Origin: a virus
Virus record (IMG/VR): IMGVR_UViG_3300042988_001023
Span: 1-39,890 of that record
Strand: one strand, 5' to 3'
DNA length: 39,890 nt
Position 1 is the stretch's first letter, and each line of letters begins with the position of its first letter. Of this stretch, positions 1-6,062 are shown in pieces. The notes below the pieces were generated by a model. That model was given only the letters and a program-made list of their open reading frames with translations, made no database searches and was not told the origin of the DNA. Position numbers and translations under genes: made by a program.

Positions 1-121
1 CGGAATGAGCAGGCAAAGCTACGTTTATTTCATTAAGCCTGTCGGCCTTCCTGGGCCAATCAAGATTGGCTTCTCGGTCAACACTCGCGAGCGACTTCTT
101 TCCCTTGGCGCGTGGTCGCCT
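1..121. repeat. Left-end copy of terminal repeat block A
   Basis: Bases 1-121 are identical to 39459-39579, covering the end of cro and the first 39 codons of a T5orf172-type gene. After base 121 the two copies diverge completely, then agree again at 706-832 / 39764-39890. The sequence therefore closes on itself, but with 584 bp between the two blocks at the left end and 184 bp at the right end. Confidence 0.95.
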
Positions 122-553
122 TTGAAGCTGGAAATTATCGCTGAGATTCCGGGGACATGCCAACTGGAAAAGAACATTCAAGACTGCTTGCTCAACTCGC
201 ACAGTCATCACGAATGGTTCTTCCCAACGGATGAAGTCATTTCGGTTGTCGAGGCTATCAAAGCTGGCATTCCGATTGAAGAGGCGGTCGACCTTACCAA
301 CAGAGTCGGAAGCATTCGCACTCGTGGGCTCTCTGGTTGGACGGAAAGCACAAAAAAGCGCGCGAGCTATTCGACTCGCATTCGGAATTTGCACTGGAAG
401 GGTTACAAAACTCCTCAGCAAATCGAGTCCATTCTTCGCAAGTGGGATCGTGACAGGAGCCCTAGCTCGGAAGACATAGCATTGCTGGATGTCTTCATTT
501 CGGATGGCAAGAGTTTCCTAGAAGCGAGGTCTCCAAATGAAACAGCAGCCTAG
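5..553 (+). CDS. T5orf172 / GIY-YIG-superfamily protein (full-length version)
   Basis: 182 aa. The N-terminus (YVYFIKP, PIKIGFS, RERLLSL) and the later EWFF segment fit the T5orf172 (MUG113-like) branch of the GIY-YIG nuclease fold: a short beta-hairpin with tyrosine, a lysine/glycine strand, then an Arg-containing helix. The C-terminal half (about 100-182) has a basic helix pair that could bind DNA. On the circular map it directly follows cro (ATGA overlap seen at 39463-39466), so it would be an early P_R gene. The right-end copy of the same gene is cut to 48 codons, so this gene is present in only one of the two versions of the region. Function (DNA nicking or homing) is inferred from the fold. 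Confidence 0.75.
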   Translation: MSRQSYVYFIKPVGLPGPIKIGFSVNTRERLLSLGAWSPLKLEIIAEIPGTCQLEKNIQDCLLNSHSHHEWFFPTDEVISVVEAIKAGIPIEEAVDLTNRVGSIRTRGLSGWTESTKKRASYSTRIRNLHWKGYKTPQQIESILRKWDRDRSPSSEDIALLDVFISDGKSFLEARSPNETAA

Positions 554-641
554 TGAGAAATCACACTTACTTTTCGCGGCTTTGATCTTGTTCGCGTCCA
601 TTGCTTGCGCTCAGGCCGCTTGGCTTGCGCACTATGGATGA
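537..641 (+). CDS. Small single-pass membrane or exported peptide
   Basis: 34 aa, starting ATGA-style inside the 3' end of the T5orf172 gene. A hydrophobic stretch at about residues 10-29 (LLFAALILFASIACAQAAWL) follows a polar, charged N-terminus, so it is either a signal peptide or a membrane anchor. It exists only in the left-end version of this region. No family recognised; the short overlapping start is the main support for it being translated. Confidence 0.4.
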   Translation: MKQQPSEKSHLLFAALILFASIACAQAAWLAHYG

Positions 642-750
642 CGATCCTCCTCCCCTTGTCGCGATAGCTGTCTGGACGGCTATCTGCATCGTCCTGTTTT
701 GGGCTCCGCTGCAAGCTTCGCCATCAATCCGCATCCGCCCGCATCCGTGA
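634..750 (+). CDS. Small membrane peptide with a chimeric tail
   Basis: 38 aa beginning MDDDPPPLV, then one hydrophobic span (VAIAVWTAICIVLFW). From base 706 onward the reading frame runs into DNA that belongs, in another frame, to the winged-helix gene, so the C-terminal residues (QASPSIRIRPHP) look like an accident of the junction. The natural protein probably had a different C-terminus. It overlaps the preceding membrane peptide by a few bases. Confidence 0.3.
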   Translation: MDDDPPPLVAIAVWTAICIVLFWAPLQASPSIRIRPHP

Positions 751-832
751 ACTTGTGATTGACGGGCTGGTTGAAATCATCGGGACGCGTGAAAACGAGA
801 GCGGCGTTCGGGCGAGGGTTTACGTGGCTGCG
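706..832. repeat. Left-end copy of terminal repeat block B (127 bp)
   Basis: Exact match of 127 bp to 39764-39890, which is also the last 127 bp of the window. 127 is a common largest k-mer size in short-read assemblers, so this may be an assembly-graph overlap and not a physical terminal repeat. Joining here gives a circle of 39,058 bp. Confidence 0.95.
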
Positions 833-844
833 AGGGCGAAATGA
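706..844 (+). pseudogene. 3' fragment of the winged-helix gene
   Basis: Bases 706-832 equal 39764-39890 and encode, in the right-end frame, the last part of a winged-helix protein (RIRELVIDGLVEI). In this copy the frame upstream of 706 belongs to unrelated sequence and reaches a stop at 665-667 with no ATG, GTG or TTG start between, so the gene is broken here. The frame ends at 842-844, overlapping the ATG at 841. Joining 39890 to 833 restores a complete 98 aa gene. Confidence 0.75.
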
Positions 845-1089
845 TTTTCTTTGAGGAAGAAAGCTTCGGCGCAAATATGAAGCGGATAAGGTTAGCTCTC
901 TCAGCTAACCAAAAAGATTTTGCTCACCGCCTTGGGGTCTCTCCGCAATATCTTTGCGACGTTGAACATGATAGGCGCTCCCCATCTGTTGAGTTCGTCA
1001 AGAAGGTGTGCGGCTCCATAAAAATGAGCCGCATTTCGAGGCGTGATGCTCACATTTTGGCGGCCCGCGCGCATGGGTGGGAAGTCTGA
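841..1089 (+). CDS. Helix-turn-helix (XRE/Cro-type) regulator
   Basis: 82 aa. Residues about 10-55 form a typical XRE domain: GANMKRIRLALSANQKDF, then GVSPQYLCDVE and the following RRSPSVEF, matching the five-helix lambda-repressor-like fold. The start at 841 overlaps the stop of the winged-helix gene (ATGA). It lies early in the P_R operon ahead of the nuclease and replication genes, so it probably regulates early transcription. Target unknown. Confidence 0.8.
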   Translation: MIFFEEESFGANMKRIRLALSANQKDFAHRLGVSPQYLCDVEHDRRSPSVEFVKKVCGSIKMSRISRRDAHILAARAHGWEV

Positions 1090-1451
1090 TGGCTCTCGCC
1101 AGAAAACTTGAAGACGCCGTTCAAAAGGCCGTCATCGGATATATCGAATCCGTCGTCCCTCACGCGGTTGTATGGGCCTGCCCGAATGCCGCTAGGAGGA
1201 CCACTTATGGCCGTCCGACAAATGCGGTTCCCGGTCTACGCGCCGGAGCGCCTGACCTGATTGTCGCCCTTCCTGGGGGCCGCACATTGCATATCGAATG
1301 CAAGAGCCAGAAGGGCCGCGTGTCAATAGAGCAGATCGGCTTTCATGGAATGCTGGCCGCAATCAATCACGATGTCGTGGTGGTCCGGTCTGTGGATGAT
1401 GTCCGCCGCGCGTTTGTTGCGTTGGGCGTGAAAACCAGGGAGTCAGCGTAA
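1089..1451 (+). CDS. VRR-NUC domain nuclease
   Basis: 120 aa. It carries the PD-(D/E)XK core of the VRR-NUC family: GAPDLIVALPGG, then LHIECKSQKG (catalytic Asp, then Glu-X-Lys) and a following Gln-containing helix (EQIGFHGML). Family members resolve or cleave branched DNA and are common as single-domain genes in phages. The ATG at 1089 overlaps the stop of the preceding HTH gene. An upstream in-frame ATG at 1077 would add four residues but is less well placed. Confidence 0.85.
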   Translation: MALARKLEDAVQKAVIGYIESVVPHAVVWACPNAARRTTYGRPTNAVPGLRAGAPDLIVALPGGRTLHIECKSQKGRVSIEQIGFHGMLAAINHDVVVVRSVDDVRRAFVALGVKTRESA

Positions 1452-1452
1452 A

Positions 1453-1956
1453 ATGCATCTAGCCGCAACAAGCAACAGAAAAACCGCTTTGACAGAGAAG
1501 GTTTACGCCCGCGCGGCTGAGATAGATAGACTCCAGAAAGAGCTAAAAATATCCCGTCAAAAGGCGGCACAAGAGGCGCTTGAGGCAATGGAGCCTGGCG
1601 ACATCACCACAAATCAAATCGTCTCGTCCTTCCGAAGGCGAACAGTGAAGGAAATTCTCAAGATTTCCTCGGCTCATTTCGGCCTTTCGGAGAAGATCAT
1701 CGTCGGCCCAACAAAGCCGAAAGAGGTCATTCTTGCTCGTCAGATAGCTCAATACGTCTCATACAACTATTGCTCGGCGTCTCTTCCCCAGGTCGGGGCG
1801 GTTTTCAACAGGGACCATACGACCGTTCTGTATGCGGTCAGGAAGATTGAGGCGTTGATCGAAGGCGGCGACGATGAAGTGAGGCGTCATGTCGAGACAA
1901 TCCGAATAAAGCTATGCACATTCGATCTGAACGAAATGCCGTATTGGGGAGCCTGA
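1453..1956 (+). CDS. DnaA domain IV-like DNA-binding protein
   Basis: 167 aa. The C-terminal half matches the DNA-binding domain IV of DnaA: an ARQIAQYVSYNY helix, SLPQVGAVFNRDHTTVLYAV (the conserved signature with the DHTTV/DHSTV motif), then a long helix. No AAA+ ATPase domain is present. The N-terminal 70 residues are basic and helical. Such stand-alone proteins occur in alphaproteobacterial phages, next to replication or methylase genes. It may recognise DnaA-box-like sites at the phage origin or compete with host DnaA; which one is not shown. Confidence 0.8.
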   Translation: MHLAATSNRKTALTEKVYARAAEIDRLQKELKISRQKAAQEALEAMEPGDITTNQIVSSFRRRTVKEILKISSAHFGLSEKIIVGPTKPKEVILARQIAQYVSYNYCSASLPQVGAVFNRDHTTVLYAVRKIEALIEGGDDEVRRHVETIRIKLCTFDLNEMPYWGA

Positions 1957-2649
1957 ATGAGCCATCGCATTGAGACACTAGCGGAAGGCGTTGAGCTTCA
2001 CTTGGGGGATTGCCGGGAAGTGCTGCCAACGCTTGGGCGTTTCGATGCGGTTGTGACTGATCCGCCGTATGGAATCAATATGGCGGGCGGCTTCTCTGGG
2101 GCGGGCGGCTTCTCGGCCCCTATTGCACGCCGAGAATACGAAGGAGAATGGGATAAACAAAGGCCATGCAAGCAGACTTTTGAGAAATTTCTGTCTGTCG
2201 GGAAGTTTCACATAGTTTGGGGTGGGAACTATTTTTCAGACATTTTGCCCGTATCAACTAAATGGTTTTGGTGGGACAAATGCCAGACCATGCCGACTTT
2301 TTCAGATGGAGAATTGGCTTGGACGTCGATTCCTGGGTCGTCTACTAAAAAGATAGTTTGCCTTCAGGCGAAAGAAAAGGATCGTGTTCATCCTACGCAA
2401 AAGCCTGTTGAGGTCATGCGTTGGTGCATCCAGCAGCTCCCGAAGGAGTGCGCTTCTATCTTTGACCCCTTCATGGGCTCCGGCACAACCGGCGTAGCCG
2501 CTGTCAAACTCGGCCGCAAGTTCACCGGCATCGAGATAAACGAGCGCTACTTTGACATTGCGTGTCGACGTATCTCAGAAGCGCTGAAGCAGCCGGATTT
2601 GTTTGTGGAGCCGCCCAAGCCCGCCAAGCAGGAGGCGCTCGGCCTATGA
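1957..2649 (+). CDS. DNA N6-adenine/N4-cytosine methyltransferase, beta class
   Basis: 230 aa. Motif IV DPPYGI near residue 38 precedes motif I FDPFMGSGTTG near residue 172, the order of beta-class amino-methyltransferases that transfer a methyl from S-adenosylmethionine to an exocyclic amine. The segment HPTQKPVEVM is the usual linker ahead of motif I. The ATG follows the previous stop directly. No cognate restriction gene adjoins it, so it is probably an orphan enzyme for protection or regulation. The variable domain between the motifs is short. Confidence 0.9.
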   Translation: MSHRIETLAEGVELHLGDCREVLPTLGRFDAVVTDPPYGINMAGGFSGAGGFSAPIARREYEGEWDKQRPCKQTFEKFLSVGKFHIVWGGNYFSDILPVSTKWFWWDKCQTMPTFSDGELAWTSIPGSSTKKIVCLQAKEKDRVHPTQKPVEVMRWCIQQLPKECASIFDPFMGSGTTGVAAVKLGRKFTGIEINERYFDIACRRISEALKQPDLFVEPPKPAKQEALGL

Positions 2650-2795
2650 CCCGCATCTTTAGATACGTCCCTCACTCAGACGTCGAGCGCCGCCTTCGCC
2701 AAGGCTGGTTTATCTCCGCTGACCTCGGCCCGTCGCATGGGTGCTATTCGGTATTAATGGAGCGCGTATGCGAATGCGGGAGGATGCCGTATTGA
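2646..2795 (+). CDS. Small conserved phage protein
   Basis: 49 aa starting with ATGA overlap on the methylase stop. It holds the pattern VERRLRQGWFISADLGPSHG, which resembles small phage proteins commonly found between replication genes, and ends with a CEC motif that might bind metal with other ligands. No function known. The next gene starts inside its stop codon. Confidence 0.55.
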   Translation: MTRIFRYVPHSDVERRLRQGWFISADLGPSHGCYSVLMERVCECGRMPY

Positions 2796-3337
2796 GCGAA
2801 GTCGCTGACCTGATAGCTGACCTCATTGCCGAAGGCGTCTCCCCGCCCCTCATAGGCCGCGTGGTTGAGGTTATCGCTGGCGGCAAGGCGACCAAGGCGG
2901 CCCCGCGAAAGATCGCATACACAGCCGATTTTGAGGCGTTCTGGAAGGCTTACCCGGTCGACCAGAACATGAGCAAGTTGGAGGCGTTCAATGTCTGGAG
3001 GCGGATAGACGAGACCGAGCGGGAACTGGCGATGAAGGCCATCAATCCGTTCAAGGAGTGGATCGCCAAGCAGCCGGAAGGCTATCGGACGATCCACGCC
3101 TGCCGGTTCCTGAGCAAGAAGCGGTTCGAGGGCCATGCCGCACAGCCTGAATTGAAGGTCGTGGCGTCAAATCCCGGCGTCTATGTCATGCAGGACTCGC
3201 CAGAGTGGGGCCGCTATGCGGAAGCCTACAAGGCTGAGAAGGGAAAGCTGCCGCCAGTGGATAAAAAGGGCGGTTGGTTTTTCACGCAATCGGTTGTGGG
3301 CGAAGTCTGTACAAAAGTTAATGTTGAGAGCGCGTGA
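2792..3337 (+). CDS. Phage replication-type protein (helicase-loader/DnaT-like region)
   Basis: 181 aa from a TTG start at 2792 that overlaps the preceding stop (TTGA) and has a GGGAGGA ribosome site 7 bases upstream; in-frame ATGs at 2768 and 2774 are alternatives. The middle (FEAFWKAYPVDQNMSKLEAF then a helical repeat and YRTIHACRFLSKKRFEGH) is the compact domain found at the C-terminus of many phage replication proteins of the O/DnaT group. A full initiator domain is missing, so it may work with the DnaA-like protein. Family placement is moderate. Confidence 0.55.
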   Translation: MSEVADLIADLIAEGVSPPLIGRVVEVIAGGKATKAAPRKIAYTADFEAFWKAYPVDQNMSKLEAFNVWRRIDETERELAMKAINPFKEWIAKQPEGYRTIHACRFLSKKRFEGHAAQPELKVVASNPGVYVMQDSPEWGRYAEAYKAEKGKLPPVDKKGGWFFTQSVVGEVCTKVNVESA

Positions 3338-3686
3338 AAATGCTCGCCCCCAAGCAAATCAAGGGTAAAATGAAAATGGCCGGGCGCGTTAGCGAGACGC
3401 CCCGGCCTATCGAGCGCGACGGAAGTGGAGAGCGCGCCGACGTTGATATAAGGGTTAGTTTATATGTCCCTTGCTGTCAACGACCAACTTTCCAGCCCGG
3501 CAAAATGCCGTTTGAGCTTTCCGTTCTATCTCACTCCCGTCTGGGGGCGTTCGCACCTAAGCAGGGCGACCAGAGCAGTAGACCGGGCTTATCACCCAAG
3601 CCGCCTGTTGGATTGTTGCTTTCCGATGGCGCACACCCGCTAAAGTTTCACAGCGTATATGGGGGCTAACCGAGGCAAAAGTCTCA

Positions 3687-3711
3687 ACCCCGCCCTACCA
3701 AGGGGGTTTTT
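3687..3711 (+). terminator. Rho-independent terminator-like hairpin with a competing upstream fold
   Basis: ACCCC (3687-3691) can pair with GGGGT (3703-3707) across an 11-base loop, followed by a T run ending at 3711. The same CCCC can pair with GGGG at 3661-3664 (inner GAG/CTC pairing), which would disrupt the terminator. This resembles an attenuator. The stem is short, so it is only a candidate. Confidence 0.4.
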
Positions 3712-3813
3712 AGTGCTTGGGGATCAGGCTTAGCCCACCTTGTCAGGACTGTTCTGACACACGGGCGCGGGCAATACGGTCGAGTGGCAACTAGGATGGC
3801 TTCCTTGGTAGGG
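3693..3813 (+). ncRNA. Candidate structured RNA closed by an 11 bp stem
   Basis: CCCTACCAAGG (3693-3703) and CCTTGGTAGGG (3803-3813) are perfect 11-base complements. Inside, TGTCAG/CTGACA (3741-3746 / 3754-3759) forms a second hairpin. The interval lies between the replication gene and a C5-methyltransferase-like gene and has no coding signature. Strand is not determined by the pairing; plus is chosen because the flanking genes are plus. Confidence 0.45.
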
Positions 3814-3884
3814 AGTGATCCTAATGGGTGGGGGTAGTGTGTCTTGAGTTTGGTCGCAGACTTCAAACGCGCGAGGGTGGTGGG

Positions 3885-4469
3885 ATGAGGGTTCTGGTCG
3901 CCTGCGAGTTTTCCGGGGTTGTGAGGGACGCTTTCATACGGCGCGGACATGAAGCCCTGTCATGCGATCTGCTGCCTACGGAAAGCTCTGGGCCGCATTA
4001 TCAGGGAGATGTTCGGGATTTGCTCGATTATCCGTTTGACCTCCTGATAGCCCATCCCCCTTGCACACACCTGTCTGTCAGCGGAGCGCGGCATTTCGAG
4101 GCGAAGCGGATGGACGGGCGGCAACAGGCGGCGGTGTCGTTTTTCATGATGCTGGCCAAGGCCGACATTCCCCGCATAGCCATTGAAAACCCGGTCTGCG
4201 TCATGTCGAGCCTGTGGAGAAAACCTGACCAAGTTCTGCAACCTTGGCAGTTTGGGCACGGGGAAACCAAAGCCACCTGTCTCTGGCTGAAGGGCTTGCC
4301 GCCGCTGGTCCCGACGAATGTGGTTGAGGGCCGCGAAGCGCGCGTTCACCGGATGCCGCCTAGCGAGGATCGCTGGAAAGAGCGCAGCCGCACATTCGAG
4401 GGAATTGCGGAAGGCATGGCAAGCCAGTGGGGCGGAAACGCCGATCTGTTCTGCGAGGCTGCGGAATGA
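3885..4469 (+). CDS. C5-methyltransferase-fold DNA methylase-like protein
   Basis: 194 aa. The start at 3885 follows GGTGGTGGG. The N-terminus MRVLVACEFSGVVRDAF, the acidic strand end around SCDLLPTE, and LLIAHPPCTHLSVSG correspond to S-adenosylmethionine-binding motifs and the Pro-Cys loop of C5 methylases; IENPVCVM is the motif after it. The target-recognition region is much reduced. These short proteins are common in phages and often annotated as DNA cytosine methyltransferase; whether this one is active is not shown. A Cys sits in the PPC loop where the nucleophile would be. Confidence 0.7.
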   Translation: MRVLVACEFSGVVRDAFIRRGHEALSCDLLPTESSGPHYQGDVRDLLDYPFDLLIAHPPCTHLSVSGARHFEAKRMDGRQQAAVSFFMMLAKADIPRIAIENPVCVMSSLWRKPDQVLQPWQFGHGETKATCLWLKGLPPLVPTNVVEGREARVHRMPPSEDRWKERSRTFEGIAEGMASQWGGNADLFCEAAE

Positions 4470-4655
4470 CTACGCTTCGTCAGGGTGTTTCAGAAGAAGC
4501 TCAATCGCGACAATTGCTAGCCCGGGAATTTCCCTGTCTGCTGCAAGCCAGCGTCGGACGGTTCTGGCGTCAACATGCAAACGGCGAGCTAAGGCCGTTT
4601 GCCACCGCTCGCCGTATAAGGTCTTTCCTGCTTTTTCGAGTTGGGTCGGCGTCAA
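4470..4655 (-). CDS. Small HTH DNA-binding protein on the minus strand
   Basis: 61 aa. The segment WQTALARRLHVDARTVRRWL is a clear helix-turn-helix, preceded by an amphipathic helix. It starts by ATGA overlap with the stop of the minus-strand gene upstream (4652-4843), so the two form a unit that runs against the surrounding plus operon. It has its own strong promoter at 4869-4897 and may be expressed in the lysogen. Convergent with the C5-methylase gene, whose stop abuts it. Confidence 0.65.
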   Translation of the reverse strand: MTPTQLEKAGKTLYGERWQTALARRLHVDARTVRRWLAADREIPGLAIVAIELLLKHPDEA

Positions 4656-4843
4656 AGGGAAATCTCGCGGACGTTCTTGATAAGAACCTTGTCAGTCTTG
4701 GATTTGAACGCGGGCTTGTTGTCCCTGTCATGTTCAAAGATGCGGGTTGCGCCGAACTTGGGCGCATATTCGCGGGCTTCGTCCAAAGTCGTATGAACCG
4801 AGCGGCAGCGGGCGTCTTCGGTGGTGGTGATGTAAACGAGCAT
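4652..4843 (-). CDS. Unknown small protein, first gene of a reversed two-gene unit
   Basis: 63 aa (MLVYITTTEDARCRSVHT...). The ATG at 4843 is preceded by GGAGACAGACA, a leader also used by several minus-strand genes at 31.6-32.1 kb, and this decides the start over upstream in-frame codons. The protein is mixed alpha/beta in appearance with a basic C-terminal half (FKSKTDKVLIKNV). No family recognised. It is coupled to the HTH gene 4470-4655. Confidence 0.6.
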   Translation of the reverse strand: MLVYITTTEDARCRSVHTTLDEAREYAPKFGATRIFEHDRDNKPAFKSKTDKVLIKNVREISL

Positions 4844-4868
4844 TGTCTGTCTCCGTGTTTGCCTCTCT

Positions 4869-4897
4869 CTTATAGGGCCATCGGTCCTAGCTGTCAA
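4869..4897 (-). promoter_or_regulatory. Strong sigma-70-type promoter, leftward
   Basis: On the minus strand TTGACA (4897-4892) is followed after exactly 17 bases by TATAAG (4874-4869). This is the best-matching promoter found by eye in the window. It points at the gene starting at 4843 and away from the plus operon, as expected for an independently expressed cassette. Confidence 0.75.
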
Positions 4898-4918
4898 CAA
4901 CTATTTTAGGCTTGTCGG

Positions 4919-5425
4919 ATGAATACTCCAGAAACCCGCGCCAAGGATGCGGAACGAAAGCGCCGTCAGCGTCGAGAGGCAAGAGGTCTTCTCCCGGATG
5001 CAGATTTCCCTGTCATGACCGCAGAACAGATTCGCGCTAAGGACATCGAACGCAAGCGCATCGCCCGCCGCAGGGCAAAGGGTCTCCCGGATGATTATGT
5101 GTTCGTTCCGAAGACCCTGGAAGACCGCAAAGCGTATCAACGGGAATGGCAGCGGAAAAAGCACGGCCACGGAACCAAGGCGGAATACCTCGCCAAACTG
5201 GCAGCGGCGCGCGCTGAGAAGGAACGGGAGCGCGAAGCGGCCAAACTGGCCAGAATACGCGAAAGAGCTATCCAGGCGGCTCGTAGGGCCGAAGAAAGGG
5301 AAGCAAGGCAATGTTTCAGGAAATCTGGAAATGGGACGAAGACGCGAAACGCCTCCTCTTCGACCGCAAGCACTGTTCGCAAACCTGGGAGGCTGATGGC
5401 GATGTGCGGATGGCGCGGGTGGTAG
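4919..5425 (+). CDS. Highly charged repeat/coiled-coil protein
   Basis: 168 aa. Residues 1-85 contain three basic modules spaced about 35-40 residues apart (ERKRRQRREARG, ERKRIARRRAKG, REWQRKKHG), each ending in Lys/Arg-Gly. Residues 85-132 form a long Ala/Glu/Arg helix. The last 35 residues lose this character just where the next gene starts at 5311, so the natural end may be earlier and a frameshift between 5300 and 5425 is possible. It may bind nucleic acid; no family recognised. Confidence 0.5.
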   Translation: MNTPETRAKDAERKRRQRREARGLLPDADFPVMTAEQIRAKDIERKRIARRRAKGLPDDYVFVPKTLEDRKAYQREWQRKKHGHGTKAEYLAKLAAARAEKEREREAAKLARIRERAIQAARRAEEREARQCFRKSGNGTKTRNASSSTASTVRKPGRLMAMCGWRGW

Positions 5426-5523
5426 AGGAAGCCGCCCGCTGGCGTCGTCTGTATGAGTCTAAAATGATCGAATGCGCCCGCCTTCAAAAGCGGGTGGAGA
5501 AACTGGAGAAAACGAAATGCTGA
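5311..5523 (+). CDS. Small helical protein
   Basis: 70 aa. Starts with MFQEIWKWDEDAKRLLF and ends in a coiled coil (ECARLQKRVEKLEKTK). Its start lies 115 bases inside the preceding open frame, with AGGGAAGCAAGGCA upstream as ribosome site. The next gene overlaps its stop. It reads as a normal protein while the overlapped frame does not, so this is the more probable coding frame here. Confidence 0.55.
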   Translation: MFQEIWKWDEDAKRLLFDRKHCSQTWEADGDVRMARVVEEAARWRRLYESKMIECARLQKRVEKLEKTKC

Positions 5524-5660
5524 ATATTTGGATTTCCGGGGGCATGTTCGCTTTCGGCGTGGTTCATATCTATCAGGGGAATTGGGGATATGCGGCTATA
5601 GACATGATCTTATCTGCGGTCGGAATAGCTATCCACGTTTTGAGGAGCAAAAATGGCTGA
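5517..5660 (+). CDS. Small membrane protein
   Basis: 47 aa with two hydrophobic spans (IWISGGMFAFGVVHIY and AAIDMILSAVGIAIHVL) separated by a short polar turn. ATG at 5517 overlaps the preceding stop and the next gene starts inside its last codons. Probably an early inner-membrane protein of unknown role. Confidence 0.55.
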   Translation: MLNIWISGGMFAFGVVHIYQGNWGYAAIDMILSAVGIAIHVLRSKNG

Positions 5661-6030
5661 ATGGCTCTCAGAATCCCCATGGTCTTCCCGTCAAGACTCC
5701 CTCCGCCAGAACCCGGCTTTGTCCTATGCGGGGGTGCAGGCTGAGTTGGCGGCGGTAAAAACTGCTGGAGGGAGAATGAAGATAACCGAAGCCGCTTTTG
5801 AGCCAGCCTTGACGGCTCTTGAAGCCGCGGCTGATGCCGTTGCGCCGGGAGCATTGCCGACAAAGGAAGCGCTTGCGGATGCATTTATCAAGGCTATCGC
5901 GTCAACCGTCGCCGCAGAGCAAAAGCGCTATTTGGATTTCATCGAAGAACACGCCCAACGCTATTCCCGTGGCTCAGTAACCCGTGTGGCGCTTGATAAT
6001 CTGGCGCTGGAAATCCGAGAGCGTTCGTAA
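5653..6030 (+). CDS. Unknown Ala-rich protein
   Basis: 125 aa from an ATG at 5653 with AGGAGCAAAA in front. A second in-frame ATG at 5776 has a stronger ribosome site (GGAGGGAGA) and begins MKITEAAFEPALTAL, giving an 84 aa protein; the region 5653-5775 is less protein-like, so the shorter form is quite possible. Helical, acidic, with a C-terminal Arg/Glu helix. No family recognised. Confidence 0.5.
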   Translation: MAEWLSESPWSSRQDSLRQNPALSYAGVQAELAAVKTAGGRMKITEAAFEPALTALEAAADAVAPGALPTKEALADAFIKAIASTVAAEQKRYLDFIEEHAQRYSRGSVTRVALDNLALEIRERS

Positions 6031-6062
6031 TCCCGGCTGCGTCTCTAGCCTGTAATCAATGG

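Larger units (their letters stand above)
3338..3884 (+). other. 547 bp without a convincing gene; structured non-coding region
   Basis: A frame is open from a GTG at 3334 to 3669, but its composition is unlike a protein and it runs over RNA-like inverted repeats. The stretch contains an AT-rich imperfect palindrome around 3443-3465 (arms ATATAA / TTATAT), a terminator-like hairpin at 3687-3711, and a 121 bp element closed by an 11 bp stem (3693-3813). It could hold a replication origin, an attenuator and/or a small RNA upstream of the C5-methyltransferase-like gene. Confidence 0.5.

Noticed and set aside
3334-3669. 111 aa open frame after the replication gene
   Set aside because: GTGA overlap is attractive, but the composition is not protein-like and the frame crosses inverted repeats of a structured region; kept as non-coding.
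5661-5744. 27 aa Pro-rich frame (MALRIPMVFPS...)
   Set aside because: Starts right after a stop but overlaps the frame 5653-6030 and has no other support; it would only matter if the latter starts at 5776.
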